64,000 nucleotides of DNA, taken from assembly GCF_016482825.1 (NCBI RefSeq), contig NZ_JAEMNV010000004.1:461655-525654 (forward strand). Reading direction: 5' to 3'. This document shows, piece after piece, positions 1 through 7,835 of this stretch. Under the pieces are notes generated by a model. It was not told the DNA's origin and searched no databases. It saw nothing but the letters and a program-made list of their open reading frames with translations. The stretch's first letter is position 1. Each line of letters starts with the position of its first letter. Origin of the DNA: Antrihabitans stalagmiti (GTDB lineage: Bacteria; Actinomycetota; Actinomycetes; Mycobacteriales; Mycobacteriaceae). Both the position numbers and the translations under genes were made by a program.

Positions 1-1
1 G

Positions 2-46
2 GCCGGTTCCGGATTGATCACTCCCCGTACGCTTTCCGTAGTCTGA
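2..46 (+). CDS. panD: 3' end of probable panD (aspartate 1-decarboxylase), partial
   Basis: An open frame runs in from the left edge and stops with TGA at 44-46, 13 bases before coaX. It encodes the tail AGSGLITPRTLSVV. In related actinomycetes panD lies directly before coaX and its product ends in a similar Gly/Pro-rich extension, which is the main ground for the name. Only about 14 codons are visible, so the identity rests on position and a loose tail resemblance. An unrelated gene end is possible. Confidence 0.45.
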   Translation, partial: AGSGLITPRTLSVV

Positions 47-59
47 CCGGCGCCGGTAG

Positions 60-863
60 ATGCTGCTCACGATCGATGTTCGCAACACGAACATCGTCCT
101 CGGTCTGTTCACCGGCTCGGGATCGCACTCGAAGCTGGTGCGGGACTGGCGTATGCACACCGACGCCAGGATCACCGCAGACGAGCTTGCGCTTGCTCTG
201 AGAGGCCTGCTCGGCAGCCATATCGAGGGAATCACCGGTGTGTCAGCACTTTCCACGGTTCCGTCGGTGCTGCGCGAGCTTCGTACGATGTTGCGAAAAT
301 ACTGGGGTCACGTACCGCACGTTGTCGTGGAGCCGGGTGTTCGCACCGGAGTGCCGTTGCTCGTCGACAACCCGAAGGAGGTCGGCGCCGACCGGATCGT
401 CAACAGCATTGCGGCACATCACCTCTACCGGACGCCCGCGATCGTCGTCGATCTCGGAACAGCGACGTGCGTCGACGTGATTTCCGCCAAAGGTGAATTC
501 CTCGGGGGCTGCATCGCCCCCGGGGTCGAGATCTCCATGGATGCGCTTGTGCACAGCGCATCGTTGCGTAAAGCGGAGTTGCTGCGGCCGCGATCGGCAG
601 TCGGCAAGAACACTGTCGAATGTATGCAGGCTGGAGCGGTATTCGGTTTCGCGGGAATGGTCGATGGACTCGTCAGGCGGGTCAGGGCGGATCTTCCCGG
701 CTTCGAAGGCGACGACGTCGCTGTGATTGCCACCGGTGACAGTGCACCGCTGATCATCCCGGAGTCCGACGTGATCGCCCATCACGAGCCGGACCTCGCG
801 CTGGAAGGCCTGCGCCTGGTCTACGAGCGCAATCTCGCCAAGGGCCGCCTGCGCAACGCTTAG
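60..863 (+). CDS. coaX: Type III pantothenate kinase
   Basis: 267 residues, the usual size for CoaX. The enzyme phosphorylates pantothenate with ATP, the first step of coenzyme A synthesis, in the cytoplasm. Visible marks are the N-terminal phosphate-binding motif DVRNTN at residues 6-11 (Arg instead of the more common Gly, as in mycobacterial CoaX), the GADRIVNS segment near residue 103 and DLGTATC near 124, typical of the acetate/sugar kinase-like fold. The ATG at 60 follows the putative panD end by 13 bases with no clear ribosome binding site, suggesting translational coupling in a pan operon. CoaX is often non-essential beside CoaA in mycobacteria; whether CoaA exists here is not visible. 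Confidence 0.93.
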   Translation: MLLTIDVRNTNIVLGLFTGSGSHSKLVRDWRMHTDARITADELALALRGLLGSHIEGITGVSALSTVPSVLRELRTMLRKYWGHVPHVVVEPGVRTGVPLLVDNPKEVGADRIVNSIAAHHLYRTPAIVVDLGTATCVDVISAKGEFLGGCIAPGVEISMDALVHSASLRKAELLRPRSAVGKNTVECMQAGAVFGFAGMVDGLVRRVRADLPGFEGDDVAVIATGDSAPLIIPESDVIAHHEPDLALEGLRLVYERNLAKGRLRNA

Positions 864-896
864 GTTTCTCCCGCTCAGGTTTGTGACCGTAGGTGC

Positions 897-902
897 TACA
901 CT
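897..902 (+). promoter_or_regulatory. -10 element TACACT for leaderless Cys leader ORF
   Basis: TACACT fits the actinobacterial TANNNT consensus and ends six bases before a GTG at 909. That spacing puts the transcription start on or next to the GTG, predicting a leaderless message. No convincing -35 hexamer is visible at the usual distance, which is common in this group. Confidence 0.55.
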
Positions 903-908
903 TTTCTG

Positions 909-950
909 GTGATTACCCGCATGAGTGCCCAGGAGTGTTGTCGAGGCTGA
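909..950 (+). CDS. Leader peptide with adjacent Cys codons (putative cysteine attenuator)
   Basis: A 13-codon ORF starts with GTG and reads VITRMSAQECCRG before TGA at 948-950. Two consecutive TGT codons (936-941) lie three codons before its end. It ends 39 bases before the cysteine dioxygenase start. Leaderless short ORFs with consecutive Cys codons are a described class of cysteine-responsive attenuator in mycobacteria, and this one has the same build. CCAGGA (929-934), just before the Cys codons, can pair with TCCTGG (975-980), which overlaps the GGAG ribosome binding site (979-982) of the next gene. GAGG/CCTC (943-946/951-954) form a small hairpin with the stop codon in its loop. Ribosome position on the leader could therefore expose or hide that site. 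The pairing is by eye, not calculated. Confidence 0.6.
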   Translation: MITRMSAQECCRG

Positions 951-989
951 CCTCTGCCTTGACCAACTAACACTTCCTGGAGAAACCTC

Positions 990-1595
990 ATGCTCTCCGC
1001 ATCTTCTGTGGAAACACGTGTATCTGCTCGTCCCGCACCGCACGCCTCCCGCGACGTCTCCGATCGCGTTATCGCTTCGGCGCTTCCCACTCGCCTGCGC
1101 CCGGCCGACCTGCTGCGGCTCACCGACGAAGGCGCTGTCGACGTCCTCAACGGGCACTACGACCACCTGCTGCCATCGGGTGGGCAGTGGCCGACGGGCA
1201 ATCGCTGGGCAGTTCGCCTCAGCTCCGACGACGACGTCGACGTGTGGCTGATCAGCTGGGTTCCCGACCAATCGACCGAACTGCACGATCACGCGGGCTC
1301 CCTCGGCGCACTGACCGTTCTCAGTGGTGCGTTGTCCGAATACCGTTGGACCGGTGCGGAACTGCGACGCCGGACCCTGAGCGCAGGCGACCAGGCCTCG
1401 TTCCCGATCGGGTGGGTGCACGACGTGATGCGTGCTCCTGATGTGCCAGGTGGTTCCGACGTTTCCGAACCGACGCTCAGCGTCCACGCCTATTCGCCAC
1501 CGCTGACTGCGATGTCCTACTACGAAGTTGCCGACGGGCAGCGATTGCGTCGCACTCGGACCAAGCTCACCGACATGCCAGAGGGAGATCTGTAG
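990..1595 (+). CDS. Cysteine dioxygenase family protein
   Basis: 201-residue cupin of the type I cysteine dioxygenase family, which oxidises L-cysteine to cysteine sulfinate with an iron centre in the cytoplasm. The three-His metal site is visible: H99 and H101 in TELHDHAGS and H144 in GWVHDV. ATG at 990 has GGAG (979-982) seven bases upstream. It forms an operon with the rhodanese gene two bases downstream and sits behind the Cys-Cys leader ORF at 909-950, so cysteine supply probably sets its expression. Other thiol dioxygenases (for 3-mercaptopropionate) share this fold, so the exact substrate is inferred from the family and from the leader. Confidence 0.85.
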   Translation: MLSASSVETRVSARPAPHASRDVSDRVIASALPTRLRPADLLRLTDEGAVDVLNGHYDHLLPSGGQWPTGNRWAVRLSSDDDVDVWLISWVPDQSTELHDHAGSLGALTVLSGALSEYRWTGAELRRRTLSAGDQASFPIGWVHDVMRAPDVPGGSDVSEPTLSVHAYSPPLTAMSYYEVADGQRLRRTRTKLTDMPEGDL

Positions 1596-1597
1596 CG

Positions 1598-2047
1598 ATG
1601 ACACGAAAGCTTGCAGAACAACGACTTTCGATCGACGAGATGCTGGAGCAGGCGCGTGAGCAGCTCACCCGCATCTACGCATTCGAGCTACCCGAGGCGG
1701 TTGCGCGCGGCGCGATTCTGGTCGATATTCGACCGCAGGCGCAGCGGGTCCGTGAAGGCGCGCTTCCCGGCGCACTGGCCATCGAGCGCAATGTGCTCGA
1801 ATGGCGTTGCGATCCAACCAGTTCGGCTCGGATCGCGTTGGCGGTCGATCACGACGTCGAATGGATCGTGGTGTGCTCGGAGGGGTACACGTCGAGCCTG
1901 GCGGCGGCTGCCCTGCAGCAGCTCGGCCTACACAGGGCGACAGATCTGGTCGGTGGCTACAAGGCGATCCAAGCGGCAGGCCTACTTCAAGTCGCTTCGG
2001 GTGCAGCCCATTTCGACCGGGTGTCCGAGACCGTCGTCGCAAGCTGA
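1598..2047 (+). CDS. Rhodanese-like domain protein
   Basis: 149 residues with a single rhodanese domain. The active-site loop CSEGYTSS holds the sulfur-carrying cysteine at residue 93, and an RVREGALPGAL segment near 50-60 matches the usual R-x-GHIPGA region. Such proteins move sulfane sulfur between carriers in the cytoplasm. The start ATG lies two bases after the cysteine dioxygenase stop with GGGAGA upstream inside that gene, so the two are cotranscribed. The pairing suggests handling of sulfur released from cysteine. The donor and acceptor cannot be read from sequence. Confidence 0.88.
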   Translation: MTRKLAEQRLSIDEMLEQAREQLTRIYAFELPEAVARGAILVDIRPQAQRVREGALPGALAIERNVLEWRCDPTSSARIALAVDHDVEWIVVCSEGYTSSLAAAALQQLGLHRATDLVGGYKAIQAAGLLQVASGAAHFDRVSETVVAS

Positions 2048-2078
2048 CGGCCCCGGACGCCCGGGCGGTGGAGCGGTT

Positions 2079-3242
2079 TCAGCCGAGTGCGGCGAAGAAC
2101 TCACGGATATCGCCTACCAGTAGGTCCGGAGTTTCGAGCGCGGCGAAGTGCCCGCCGACCTCGAAGTCGCTCCAGTGCACGATGTTGTGCCCTTCCTCGG
2201 CGTAACGGCGGATGGAGACGTCTTCGGCGAATGCGGCAACGCCGGTCGGAACGTTCGACGGGACCGGCCATTCGCCGCCGTGTGTGCTCTCGTAGTACAT
2301 GTTCGCCGACGACGTCGCGGTGCCTGTGAACCAGTACACCGACACGTCGGCGAGAATCTCGTCGCGCGAAACAGCGTCCTCGGGAAGCGCTTTGGTGCTG
2401 TTGGTCCATTCCTTGAACTTCTCGACGATCCACGCGAGCTGACCGGTGGGGGAGTCGGCGAGTCCGTACCCGACCGTTTGAGGCCGCGTTGCTTGAATCT
2501 TGAAGTAGCCGTCCTGCTCGGCCGTCCAATGGCCGAGGCGTGCGATTCGTTCACGCTCGGTCGCCGTCATGTCCGCTAGGTCGTCGTCCGACACCGGGCC
2601 GAGGGGGATGAAGCCGAACGTCGCCGCGTTGACGTGCACGCCGATCACACGGTCGGGTGCGACACGACCCATATCGGGCGCGACGAAGGCGCCGTAGTCG
2701 CCACCTTGAACGCCGTATTTTTCGTAGCCGAGCATGCTCATGAGCTGTGTGAAGGCCTTGGCGTTGCGCATGCTGCCCCAGCCGCTGTCGGAGAGGGGAG
2801 TCGAGAAGCCGAAGCCGGCCATCGAGGGAATGACGAGGTGGAAGGCCTGGTCGGGGTCCAATCCGTGCGCACGAGGATCGCTGAGCGGACCGATGACATT
2901 GAGGAATTCGACCACCGATCCCGGCCACCCGTGCAGGAGTACCAGCGGCGTCGCATTGGGCTCGGGGGAGCGGACGTGGAAGAAATGGATGGTCTGCCCG
3001 TCGATCTCGGTCAGGTATTGCGCATGCTGGTTGAGTCGCTCTTCCGCTGCGCGCCAATCGAATTCGTTACCCCAGTAGGCCGCAAGTTCCTTCAGGTAGG
3101 AGACGGGAACGCCACGTTCCCACTCGGCGCCGGGGAGTTGCTCGGGCCAACGGGTGTTGGCGATACGGGCCTTCAGATCCTGGATCGCCGCTTCCGCGAT
3201 CTCGACTCGGAACGGACGGATCTGCGCGCTGGACTCTGTCAT
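2079..3242 (-). CDS. Epoxide hydrolase (EHN domain), alpha/beta hydrolase
   Basis: 387 residues from the ATG at 3242, chosen over upstream in-frame ATGs because CTCCCC on the plus strand (3250-3255) gives a GGGGAG ribosome site at good spacing. An N-terminal epoxide-hydrolase domain (about 5-110) precedes the alpha/beta core. HGWPGS (104-109) is the oxyanion-hole region, D182 in GGDYGA is the expected nucleophile, and the His in [10 protein letters not shown] near the C-terminus completes the triad. Family members open epoxides to diols by an alkyl-enzyme ester. It is divergent from a TetR gene, with two identical palindromic operators between them. A -10-like TATTCT (complement of 3281-3286) lies between the operators, so repression by the neighbouring TetR is very likely. 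Natural substrate unknown. Confidence 0.88.
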   Translation of the reverse strand: MTESSAQIRPFRVEIAEAAIQDLKARIANTRWPEQLPGAEWERGVPVSYLKELAAYWGNEFDWRAAEERLNQHAQYLTEIDGQTIHFFHVRSPEPNATPLVLLHGWPGSVVEFLNVIGPLSDPRAHGLDPDQAFHLVIPSMAGFGFSTPLSDSGWGSMRNAKAFTQLMSMLGYEKYGVQGGDYGAFVAPDMGRVAPDRVIGVHVNAATFGFIPLGPVSDDDLADMTATERERIARLGHWTAEQDGYFKIQATRPQTVGYGLADSPTGQLAWIVEKFKEWTNSTKALPEDAVSRDEILADVSVYWFTGTATSSANMYYESTHGGEWPVPSNVPTGVAAFAEDVSIRRYAEEGHNIVHWSDFEVGGHFAALETPDLLVGDIREFFAALG

Positions 3243-3260
3243 TGTGCTGCTCCCCTGAAT

Positions 3261-3280
3261 TGAACGGATCATTCCGTTCA
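3261..3280. promoter_or_regulatory. TetR operator copy 1
   Basis: TGAACGGATCATTCCGTTCA: 8-bp perfect arms around a 4-bp spacer. An identical copy lies 28 bp away at 3289-3308. It sits just downstream of the presumed -10 of the epoxide hydrolase gene, where a bound repressor would block transcription. Confidence 0.8.
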
Positions 3281-3288
3281 AGAATAAC

Positions 3289-3308
3289 TGAACGGATCAT
3301 TCCGTTCA
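3289..3308. promoter_or_regulatory. TetR operator copy 2
   Basis: Exact second copy of the 20-bp palindrome at 3261-3280, with the same orientation and spacer. It lies immediately before TAAGGT (3314-3319), the likely -10 of the TetR gene whose ATG follows six bases later, so it covers that promoter. Together the copies would couple autorepression with control of the hydrolase. Confidence 0.8.
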
Positions 3309-3325
3309 AGGGGTAAGGTCGAGGA

Positions 3326-3967
3326 ATGTCAGAGCAGACATCGCACTCTCGGCGCGGCCGGTTCGCCGAGGCCGAACGCAACGACGCGACGATTCTGGAC
3401 GCAGCGCGAGAAGTGTTCGTGACGGATCCGTCGGCACCGATGTCGGCTGTCGCGAAGCGCGCAGGCGTCGGAATCGGTGCGCTGTACAACCGCTATGCAG
3501 GCAAGGAGGACCTCCTCGCCACCCTGTGCTCCCGCGGGCAAGACAAGTACCTCGAAGAGGTGGAACGTGCTCTGAGCAGCGACGCGGACCCCTGGGATGC
3601 CTACGTCGACTTCCTGCGCCGCATCGTCGAGGCCGATACGCACTCACTGACCGTCAGGCTGGCAGGCACCTTCACTCCGACAGCCGAACAGCTGGACAAA
3701 GCAGAACGAATGTTGGCTCTCGGCGTCGAATTGTTCGAGCGAGCCCAGGCGACAGGACAATTGCGATCGGGCGTCACGTATCTGGACGTGTCCTACCTGC
3801 TCGAGCTAATCGCGAAAAGCGCACTCGGCGACAGCGCCCGGACCGCCGAGCTACGCACGCGGCAACTGGCCGTGATCATCGACGGACTGCGGAACACCGG
3901 TGGCGACGAACTGCCGGGGACCCCGCCGACCTGGGAGGAGCAAACCGCCCGCTGGGTACGGGAGTGA
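3326..3967 (+). CDS. TetR family transcriptional regulator
   Basis: 213 residues. The N-terminal helix-turn-helix is clear (ILDAAREVFV..., then MSAVAKRAGVGIGALYNRY, residues about 24-65), followed by a helical ligand-binding domain with no closely recognisable subfamily. ATG at 3326 has TAAGGT six bases upstream and no strong ribosome site, so the message may be leaderless. Divergent from the epoxide hydrolase with two identical operators between, it probably represses both genes and is released by a substrate or product of the hydrolase. Sixteen bases precede the next gene region, but lysS appears to have its own promoter. Confidence 0.92.
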   Translation: MSEQTSHSRRGRFAEAERNDATILDAAREVFVTDPSAPMSAVAKRAGVGIGALYNRYAGKEDLLATLCSRGQDKYLEEVERALSSDADPWDAYVDFLRRIVEADTHSLTVRLAGTFTPTAEQLDKAERMLALGVELFERAQATGQLRSGVTYLDVSYLLELIAKSALGDSARTAELRTRQLAVIIDGLRNTGGDELPGTPPTWEEQTARWVRE

Positions 3968-3974
3968 CTACCGA

Positions 3975-3980
3975 TAGGCT
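3975..3980 (+). promoter_or_regulatory. -10 element TAGGCT of lysS
   Basis: TAGGCT ends eight bases before the GTG at 3989, matching a leaderless start there. The alternative GTG at 3983 would lie only two bases after the -10, too close to be transcribed. Confidence 0.5.
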
Positions 3981-3988
3981 GCGTGGTC

Positions 3989-5500
3989 GTGAGTGATACG
4001 AATACGCCGCCCGTCGACGACACCCCCGAGCAGATCAGGGTGCGTCAGGCCAAGCGCGACCGACTGCTCGAGCAGGGCCGTGAGGCGTATCCGGTCTCGG
4101 TTGCTCGTACCCATACGCTTGCCGAAGTTCGCGCGCTGTACCCGGACTTGGCCGTCGACATCGCAACGGGGCAAACCGTTGGCGTTGCGGGCCGAATCAT
4201 CTTCCTGCGCAACACCGGAAAGCTCTGCTTCGCCACTTTGCAGGAAGGCGACGGGACGCAACTGCAGGCCATGATCAGCCTCGCCGGTGTAGGCGCAGAA
4301 TCGTTGGCGGACTGGAAGTCCGACGTCGACCTCGGTGATTTCGTATTCGTTCGTGGCGAGGTAATCAGTTCGCGGCGTGGCGAATTGAGCGTTCTAGCCG
4401 ATTCGTGGGAGATGGCAGCGAAATCGCTACGACCACTCCCGGTCGCGCACAAGGAAATGAACGAAGAATCGCGGGTCCGGCAACGCTATGTCGACTTGAT
4501 CGTTCGTCCGCAGGCGCGCGAAATGGCGCGCAAGCGGATTGCTGTTGTGCGTGCGCTCCGAAATGCACTGGAGGCACGTGGTTTTCTCGAAGTCGAGACA
4601 CCGATGCTGCAAACACTGCACGGCGGTGCGGCGGCCCGTCCGTTCGTAACGCATTCGAACGCACTCGACATCGACTTGTTCCTGCGGATCGCGCCCGAGC
4701 TATTTCTCAAGCGGTGTGTGGTCGGTGGCATAGAGAAGGTCTTCGAGATCAATCGGAACTTCCGAAACGAAGGTTCCGACGCGACGCATTCTCCGGAATT
4801 CGCGATGCTGGAAACCTACGAGGCCTACGGAACCTACGACGATTCCGCGAAGATGATCAGGGAATTGATACAGGAAGTTGCTCAGGAGGCGCTCGGAACT
4901 CAGGTCGTCACTCTCGCCGACGGCACCGAATACGATCTGTCGGGCGAGTGGACGACGGTGCAGATGTATCCGTCGTTGTCCGAAAGCATCGGAGTCGAGG
5001 TCACCCCTGATACCAGCGTCACAGAATTGCTCGAACTTGCCGAGCGCGTCGGACTGGAGATTCCCGAAGGCAAGGGGTACGGCCACGGCAAACTTGTCGA
5101 AGAGTTGTGGGAACACCAGTACGGCGACAAGTTGCACGCCCCTACTTTCGTTCGCGATTTCCCTGTGGAAACGTCACCGCTGACTCGTGCGCACCGATCC
5201 GTTCCCGGTGTCACCGAGAAGTGGGACCTTTATGTTCGCGGTTTCGAATTGGCAACGGGCTATTCGGAATTGGTCGATCCCGTGGTGCAGCGCGAGCGTT
5301 TCGTCGATCAGGCTCGCCTGGCGTCGGCGGGTGACGACGAGGCTATGGTTCTCGACGAAGAGTTCCTCGCTGCAATGGAGCACGGAATGCCGCCTACGAC
5401 CGGAACGGGTATGGGAATCGACAGGTTGCTGATGGCGCTGACCGGACACGGAATCAGAGAAACCATCTTGTTCCCAATTGTGCGGCCGACCGCGCGCTAG
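3989..5500 (+). CDS. lysS: Lysyl-tRNA synthetase (class II)
   Basis: 503 residues from GTG 3989 (two more from GTG 3983). It charges tRNA-Lys with lysine in the cytoplasm. An N-terminal OB-fold anticodon-binding domain covers about 60-170. Class II motif 2 is [18 protein letters not shown] around residue 255 and motif 3 is [13 protein letters not shown] near residue 475, with lysine-recognition residues in the ETYEAYG stretch between. Order lysS-lsr2-clpC is conserved in mycobacteria, where this copy is the housekeeping enzyme. No ribosome site precedes it, and a -10 at 3975-3980 suggests a leaderless message. It lacks the transmembrane part of the longer LysX. Confidence 0.96.
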   Translation: MSDTNTPPVDDTPEQIRVRQAKRDRLLEQGREAYPVSVARTHTLAEVRALYPDLAVDIATGQTVGVAGRIIFLRNTGKLCFATLQEGDGTQLQAMISLAGVGAESLADWKSDVDLGDFVFVRGEVISSRRGELSVLADSWEMAAKSLRPLPVAHKEMNEESRVRQRYVDLIVRPQAREMARKRIAVVRALRNALEARGFLEVETPMLQTLHGGAAARPFVTHSNALDIDLFLRIAPELFLKRCVVGGIEKVFEINRNFRNEGSDATHSPEFAMLETYEAYGTYDDSAKMIRELIQEVAQEALGTQVVTLADGTEYDLSGEWTTVQMYPSLSESIGVEVTPDTSVTELLELAERVGLEIPEGKGYGHGKLVEELWEHQYGDKLHAPTFVRDFPVETSPLTRAHRSVPGVTEKWDLYVRGFELATGYSELVDPVVQRERFVDQARLASAGDDEAMVLDEEFLAAMEHGMPPTTGTGMGIDRLLMALTGHGIRETILFPIVRPTAR

Positions 5501-5586
5501 CCGCCTTTGCGGAGTCTTTCGACCGCAAGCGAGTGGTCTTTATTGCATTCGCATTATCTTTGTCGTGGAATATCTCGCAATAGGGG

Positions 5587-5592
5587 TACTCT
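5587..5592 (+). promoter_or_regulatory. lsr2: Possible -10 (TACTCT) of lsr2
   Basis: The 149-bp gap between lysS and lsr2 is AT-richer than its surroundings. TACTCT fits TANNNT and would give a 5' leader of about 50 bases carrying GAGAGGAA ahead of ATG 5650. A TTGTCG 21 bp further upstream is a poor -35. Tentative. Confidence 0.35.
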
Positions 5593-5649
5593 AGGCGCGA
5601 GTAGTAGGCCTGCAATGGAGGCCACTCCATTCGAGAGGAAAGTCACCCC

Positions 5650-6006
5650 ATGGCTAAGAAGGTCACTGTCACGCTCATCGACGACGTGGACGGCGAAGCG
5701 TCGGCGGATGAGACCGTTGAGTTCGGTATCGACGGCGTCTCCTACGAGATCGACCTGTCGTCGACAAACGCAGCCAAACTGCGTTCACAACTCGACCTGT
5801 GGGTTTCGAGTGCGCGCAAGGTGAGCGGCCGTCGCCGGACCCCCAAGCCTGCGATTGTGGCCAGCGGCACAAAGAGCCGCGTTTCCGTCGACCGCGAACA
5901 AAGCGCAGCAATTCGTGAATGGGCTCGCCGAAACGGACATAAGGTATCTGCCCGCGGCCGCATCTCCGCAGAAATCACCGACGCCTACAACAAGGCGAAG
6001 AAGTAG
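5650..6006 (+). CDS. lsr2: Lsr2 nucleoid-associated protein (H-NS-like)
   Basis: 118 residues, the standard size. The N-terminal oligomerisation domain begins [15 protein letters not shown]. The C-terminal DNA-binding domain contains the AT-hook-like RGR in [10 protein letters not shown], which enters the minor groove of AT-rich DNA. Lsr2 bridges DNA and silences AT-rich and horizontally acquired genes in actinobacteria. The start has GAGAGGAA upstream. It stands alone, followed 20 bases later by a strong hairpin. A central Arg/Lys-rich linker (around residues 55-75) joins the two domains. Confidence 0.97.
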   Translation: MAKKVTVTLIDDVDGEASADETVEFGIDGVSYEIDLSSTNAAKLRSQLDLWVSSARKVSGRRRTPKPAIVASGTKSRVSVDREQSAAIREWARRNGHKVSARGRISAEITDAYNKAKK

Positions 6007-6026
6007 CACCACTCGAAACTCCCACC

Positions 6027-6063
6027 TCGGGCCGAGTCGATCTTGGGTATCGACTCGGCCCGA
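6027..6063. terminator. Terminator between lsr2 and the kinase gene
   Basis: A perfect 15-bp stem (6027-6041 with 6049-6063) with a 7-base loop is followed by GCTGTGTTTTCT on the plus strand. It sits between two converging genes and can stop lsr2 transcription; on the other strand it lies just past the kinase stop codon. Confidence 0.85.
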
Positions 6064-6073
6064 GCTGTGTTTT

Positions 6074-7835
6074 CTACGAGAAATCCAACGCTTCCGTCGC
6101 AGCGGTCGATTGTGCGTGCGTCGGTTTCGTTCCACCACCGATCGCATAGACCGTATTACCTACCGCCGCGACCGCAAGACCGTGTCGTGCCGTATGCAGT
6201 GCGGGGAACGTTGCCCAGGTCCCCGTTGCCACATCGAATGCCTCGACGGTGCCGAGCACCCGCGTCGGTTCCTCACCGCCGACGGCAACGATGCGTCCGT
6301 CGACGTACACCGCTCCTAGCCCGCCACGCGGGGTCGGCATGGCCGCCAGCGTCGTCCAGGTCCGGGTAGCCGGGTCGTACCGCTCCACTGCGCCCGTGTT
6401 CTTGTCCGACGACAAATCTCGTCCACCGAGTGCATAGAGGTAGGTTCCGTCGGTAGCCGCCGCGAGATGCTCGCGTGCCGTAGGAGCGCCGGGGGCATCG
6501 CGCCACGCAGTGCCGTCGAATACGGCGGTTGTCGTGGAGAGCGTGCTGTTCGCCTGACCTCCCGTGACGATGATCTGATCACCGACGACAGCGGCCGCTC
6601 CTGCTGCGCGTGGTTCCGGCAACCTCGGCAGTTCGACCCAGGCGCCGTCGCGGAGAACGAACACCCGGTCCGAGGTCGTCGCGGTCAGGTCGTGGCCCTG
6701 CGGTTCCCAGCCGCCGATGACGACAAGTTCACCCCTGTAGTCGACGGCCATCGGGTGATTGAGCGCGATAGGTAGGTCGGGACCGGACTTCCACGTGTCG
6801 ATCGCCGGGTCGTAGCCCTGCACCTTTCCTGTCGAGCCCTCGTTGTCGAGACCGCCGAACACCCAGATGGTGCCGTCGGACATGGCCGTGGCCGACTGCT
6901 GCCTGGCAAGGCGCGCATCATCGAGTTGCCGCCACGCTTCGGCCGGTTGTGCCGAACGTGCAGGCAATGCGAGCGCCTCGGTCGTCGCGATCGACGCCGC
7001 ATGTGTCGGCTTGCTCGCACCGCCGATCGCGTAGATCCAATTGCCTACCGCTGCAACCGCCAGACCGTGCCGTGGTGTGTGCATCGGCGGAAGCGCGGAC
7101 CACGATCGGGACACGATGTCGTAGGACTCGACTGTGCCGAGCACCCGGGTCGGTTCCTCGCCGCCGACCGTCATGATGCGGCCGTCGACGTACACCGCGC
7201 CGAGTCCGCCGCGCGGCGTCGGCATGGCGGGAAGCGAGGTCCACACCTCCGAGGTCAGGTCGTACGCCTCCATCGCTCCGGAGTTCTTGTCGGCCGACAG
7301 GTCTCTGCCGCCGACCGCAAAGACCGACTTACCGTCCGTTGTCGCAGCGAGATGCTCACGCGGTGTGATGACGCCGGGGGCAACACGCCAGGCCGTGCCG
7401 TCGAAGATCTCGGTTGTGGTCGACAGCTGCTGGTCTTCCCACTGGCCGCCGACGACGACGATCTTGTCGTCGACCACAACCGCGGCGCCGGCAGCGCGCG
7501 GTCGGGCAAGCTTCGCGATGTCGACCCAGGCGCCGTTGCGAAGTGCGAACACCCGATCCGACGTCTTCGCGGTGAGATCGGCGCCGCTCGGCTCCCAACC
7601 GCCTATGACGATCAGCTCGCCCCGGTAGGCGACTGCCATGGGGTGATTGAGTGCGAGGGGCAGATCGGGTCCGGACTTCCAGGTGTCGATCGCCGGGTCG
7701 TAACCCTGGACCGCGGCGGTCGACCCGTTGTTGTCGAGACCGCCGAAGACCCAGATCGTGCCGTCGTCGACGACCGTCGCGGACTGTTGACGAGCGAGTT
7801 TCGCGTCTTTGAGCGATCGCCATTCCAGCGGCACG
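6074..7835 (-). repeat. Tandem duplication of a Kelch propeller coding unit
   Basis: Two head-to-tail coding units of roughly 890 bp (about 6945-7835 and 6074-6944) encode near-matching blocks. Shared strings include DGTIWVFGGLDN, VQGYDPAIDTWKSGPDLP and MPTPRGGLGAVYVDGRI. Nucleotide similarity is also high by eye, so the duplication is fairly recent or kept similar by gene conversion. Confidence 0.85.

Noticed and set aside
243-1604. Long open frame of 453 codons on the minus strand across coaX and the cysteine dioxygenase
   Set aside because: It is antisense to two clearly recognisable genes, is low in normal protein composition (rich in Arg, His, Gln) and crosses their promoter region. GC-rich codon bias produces such shadow frames.
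5614-5824. Out-of-frame ATG overlapping the start of lsr2
   Set aside because: It runs through lsr2 in another frame with shadow composition. It might affect lsr2 initiation, but nothing supports a peptide.
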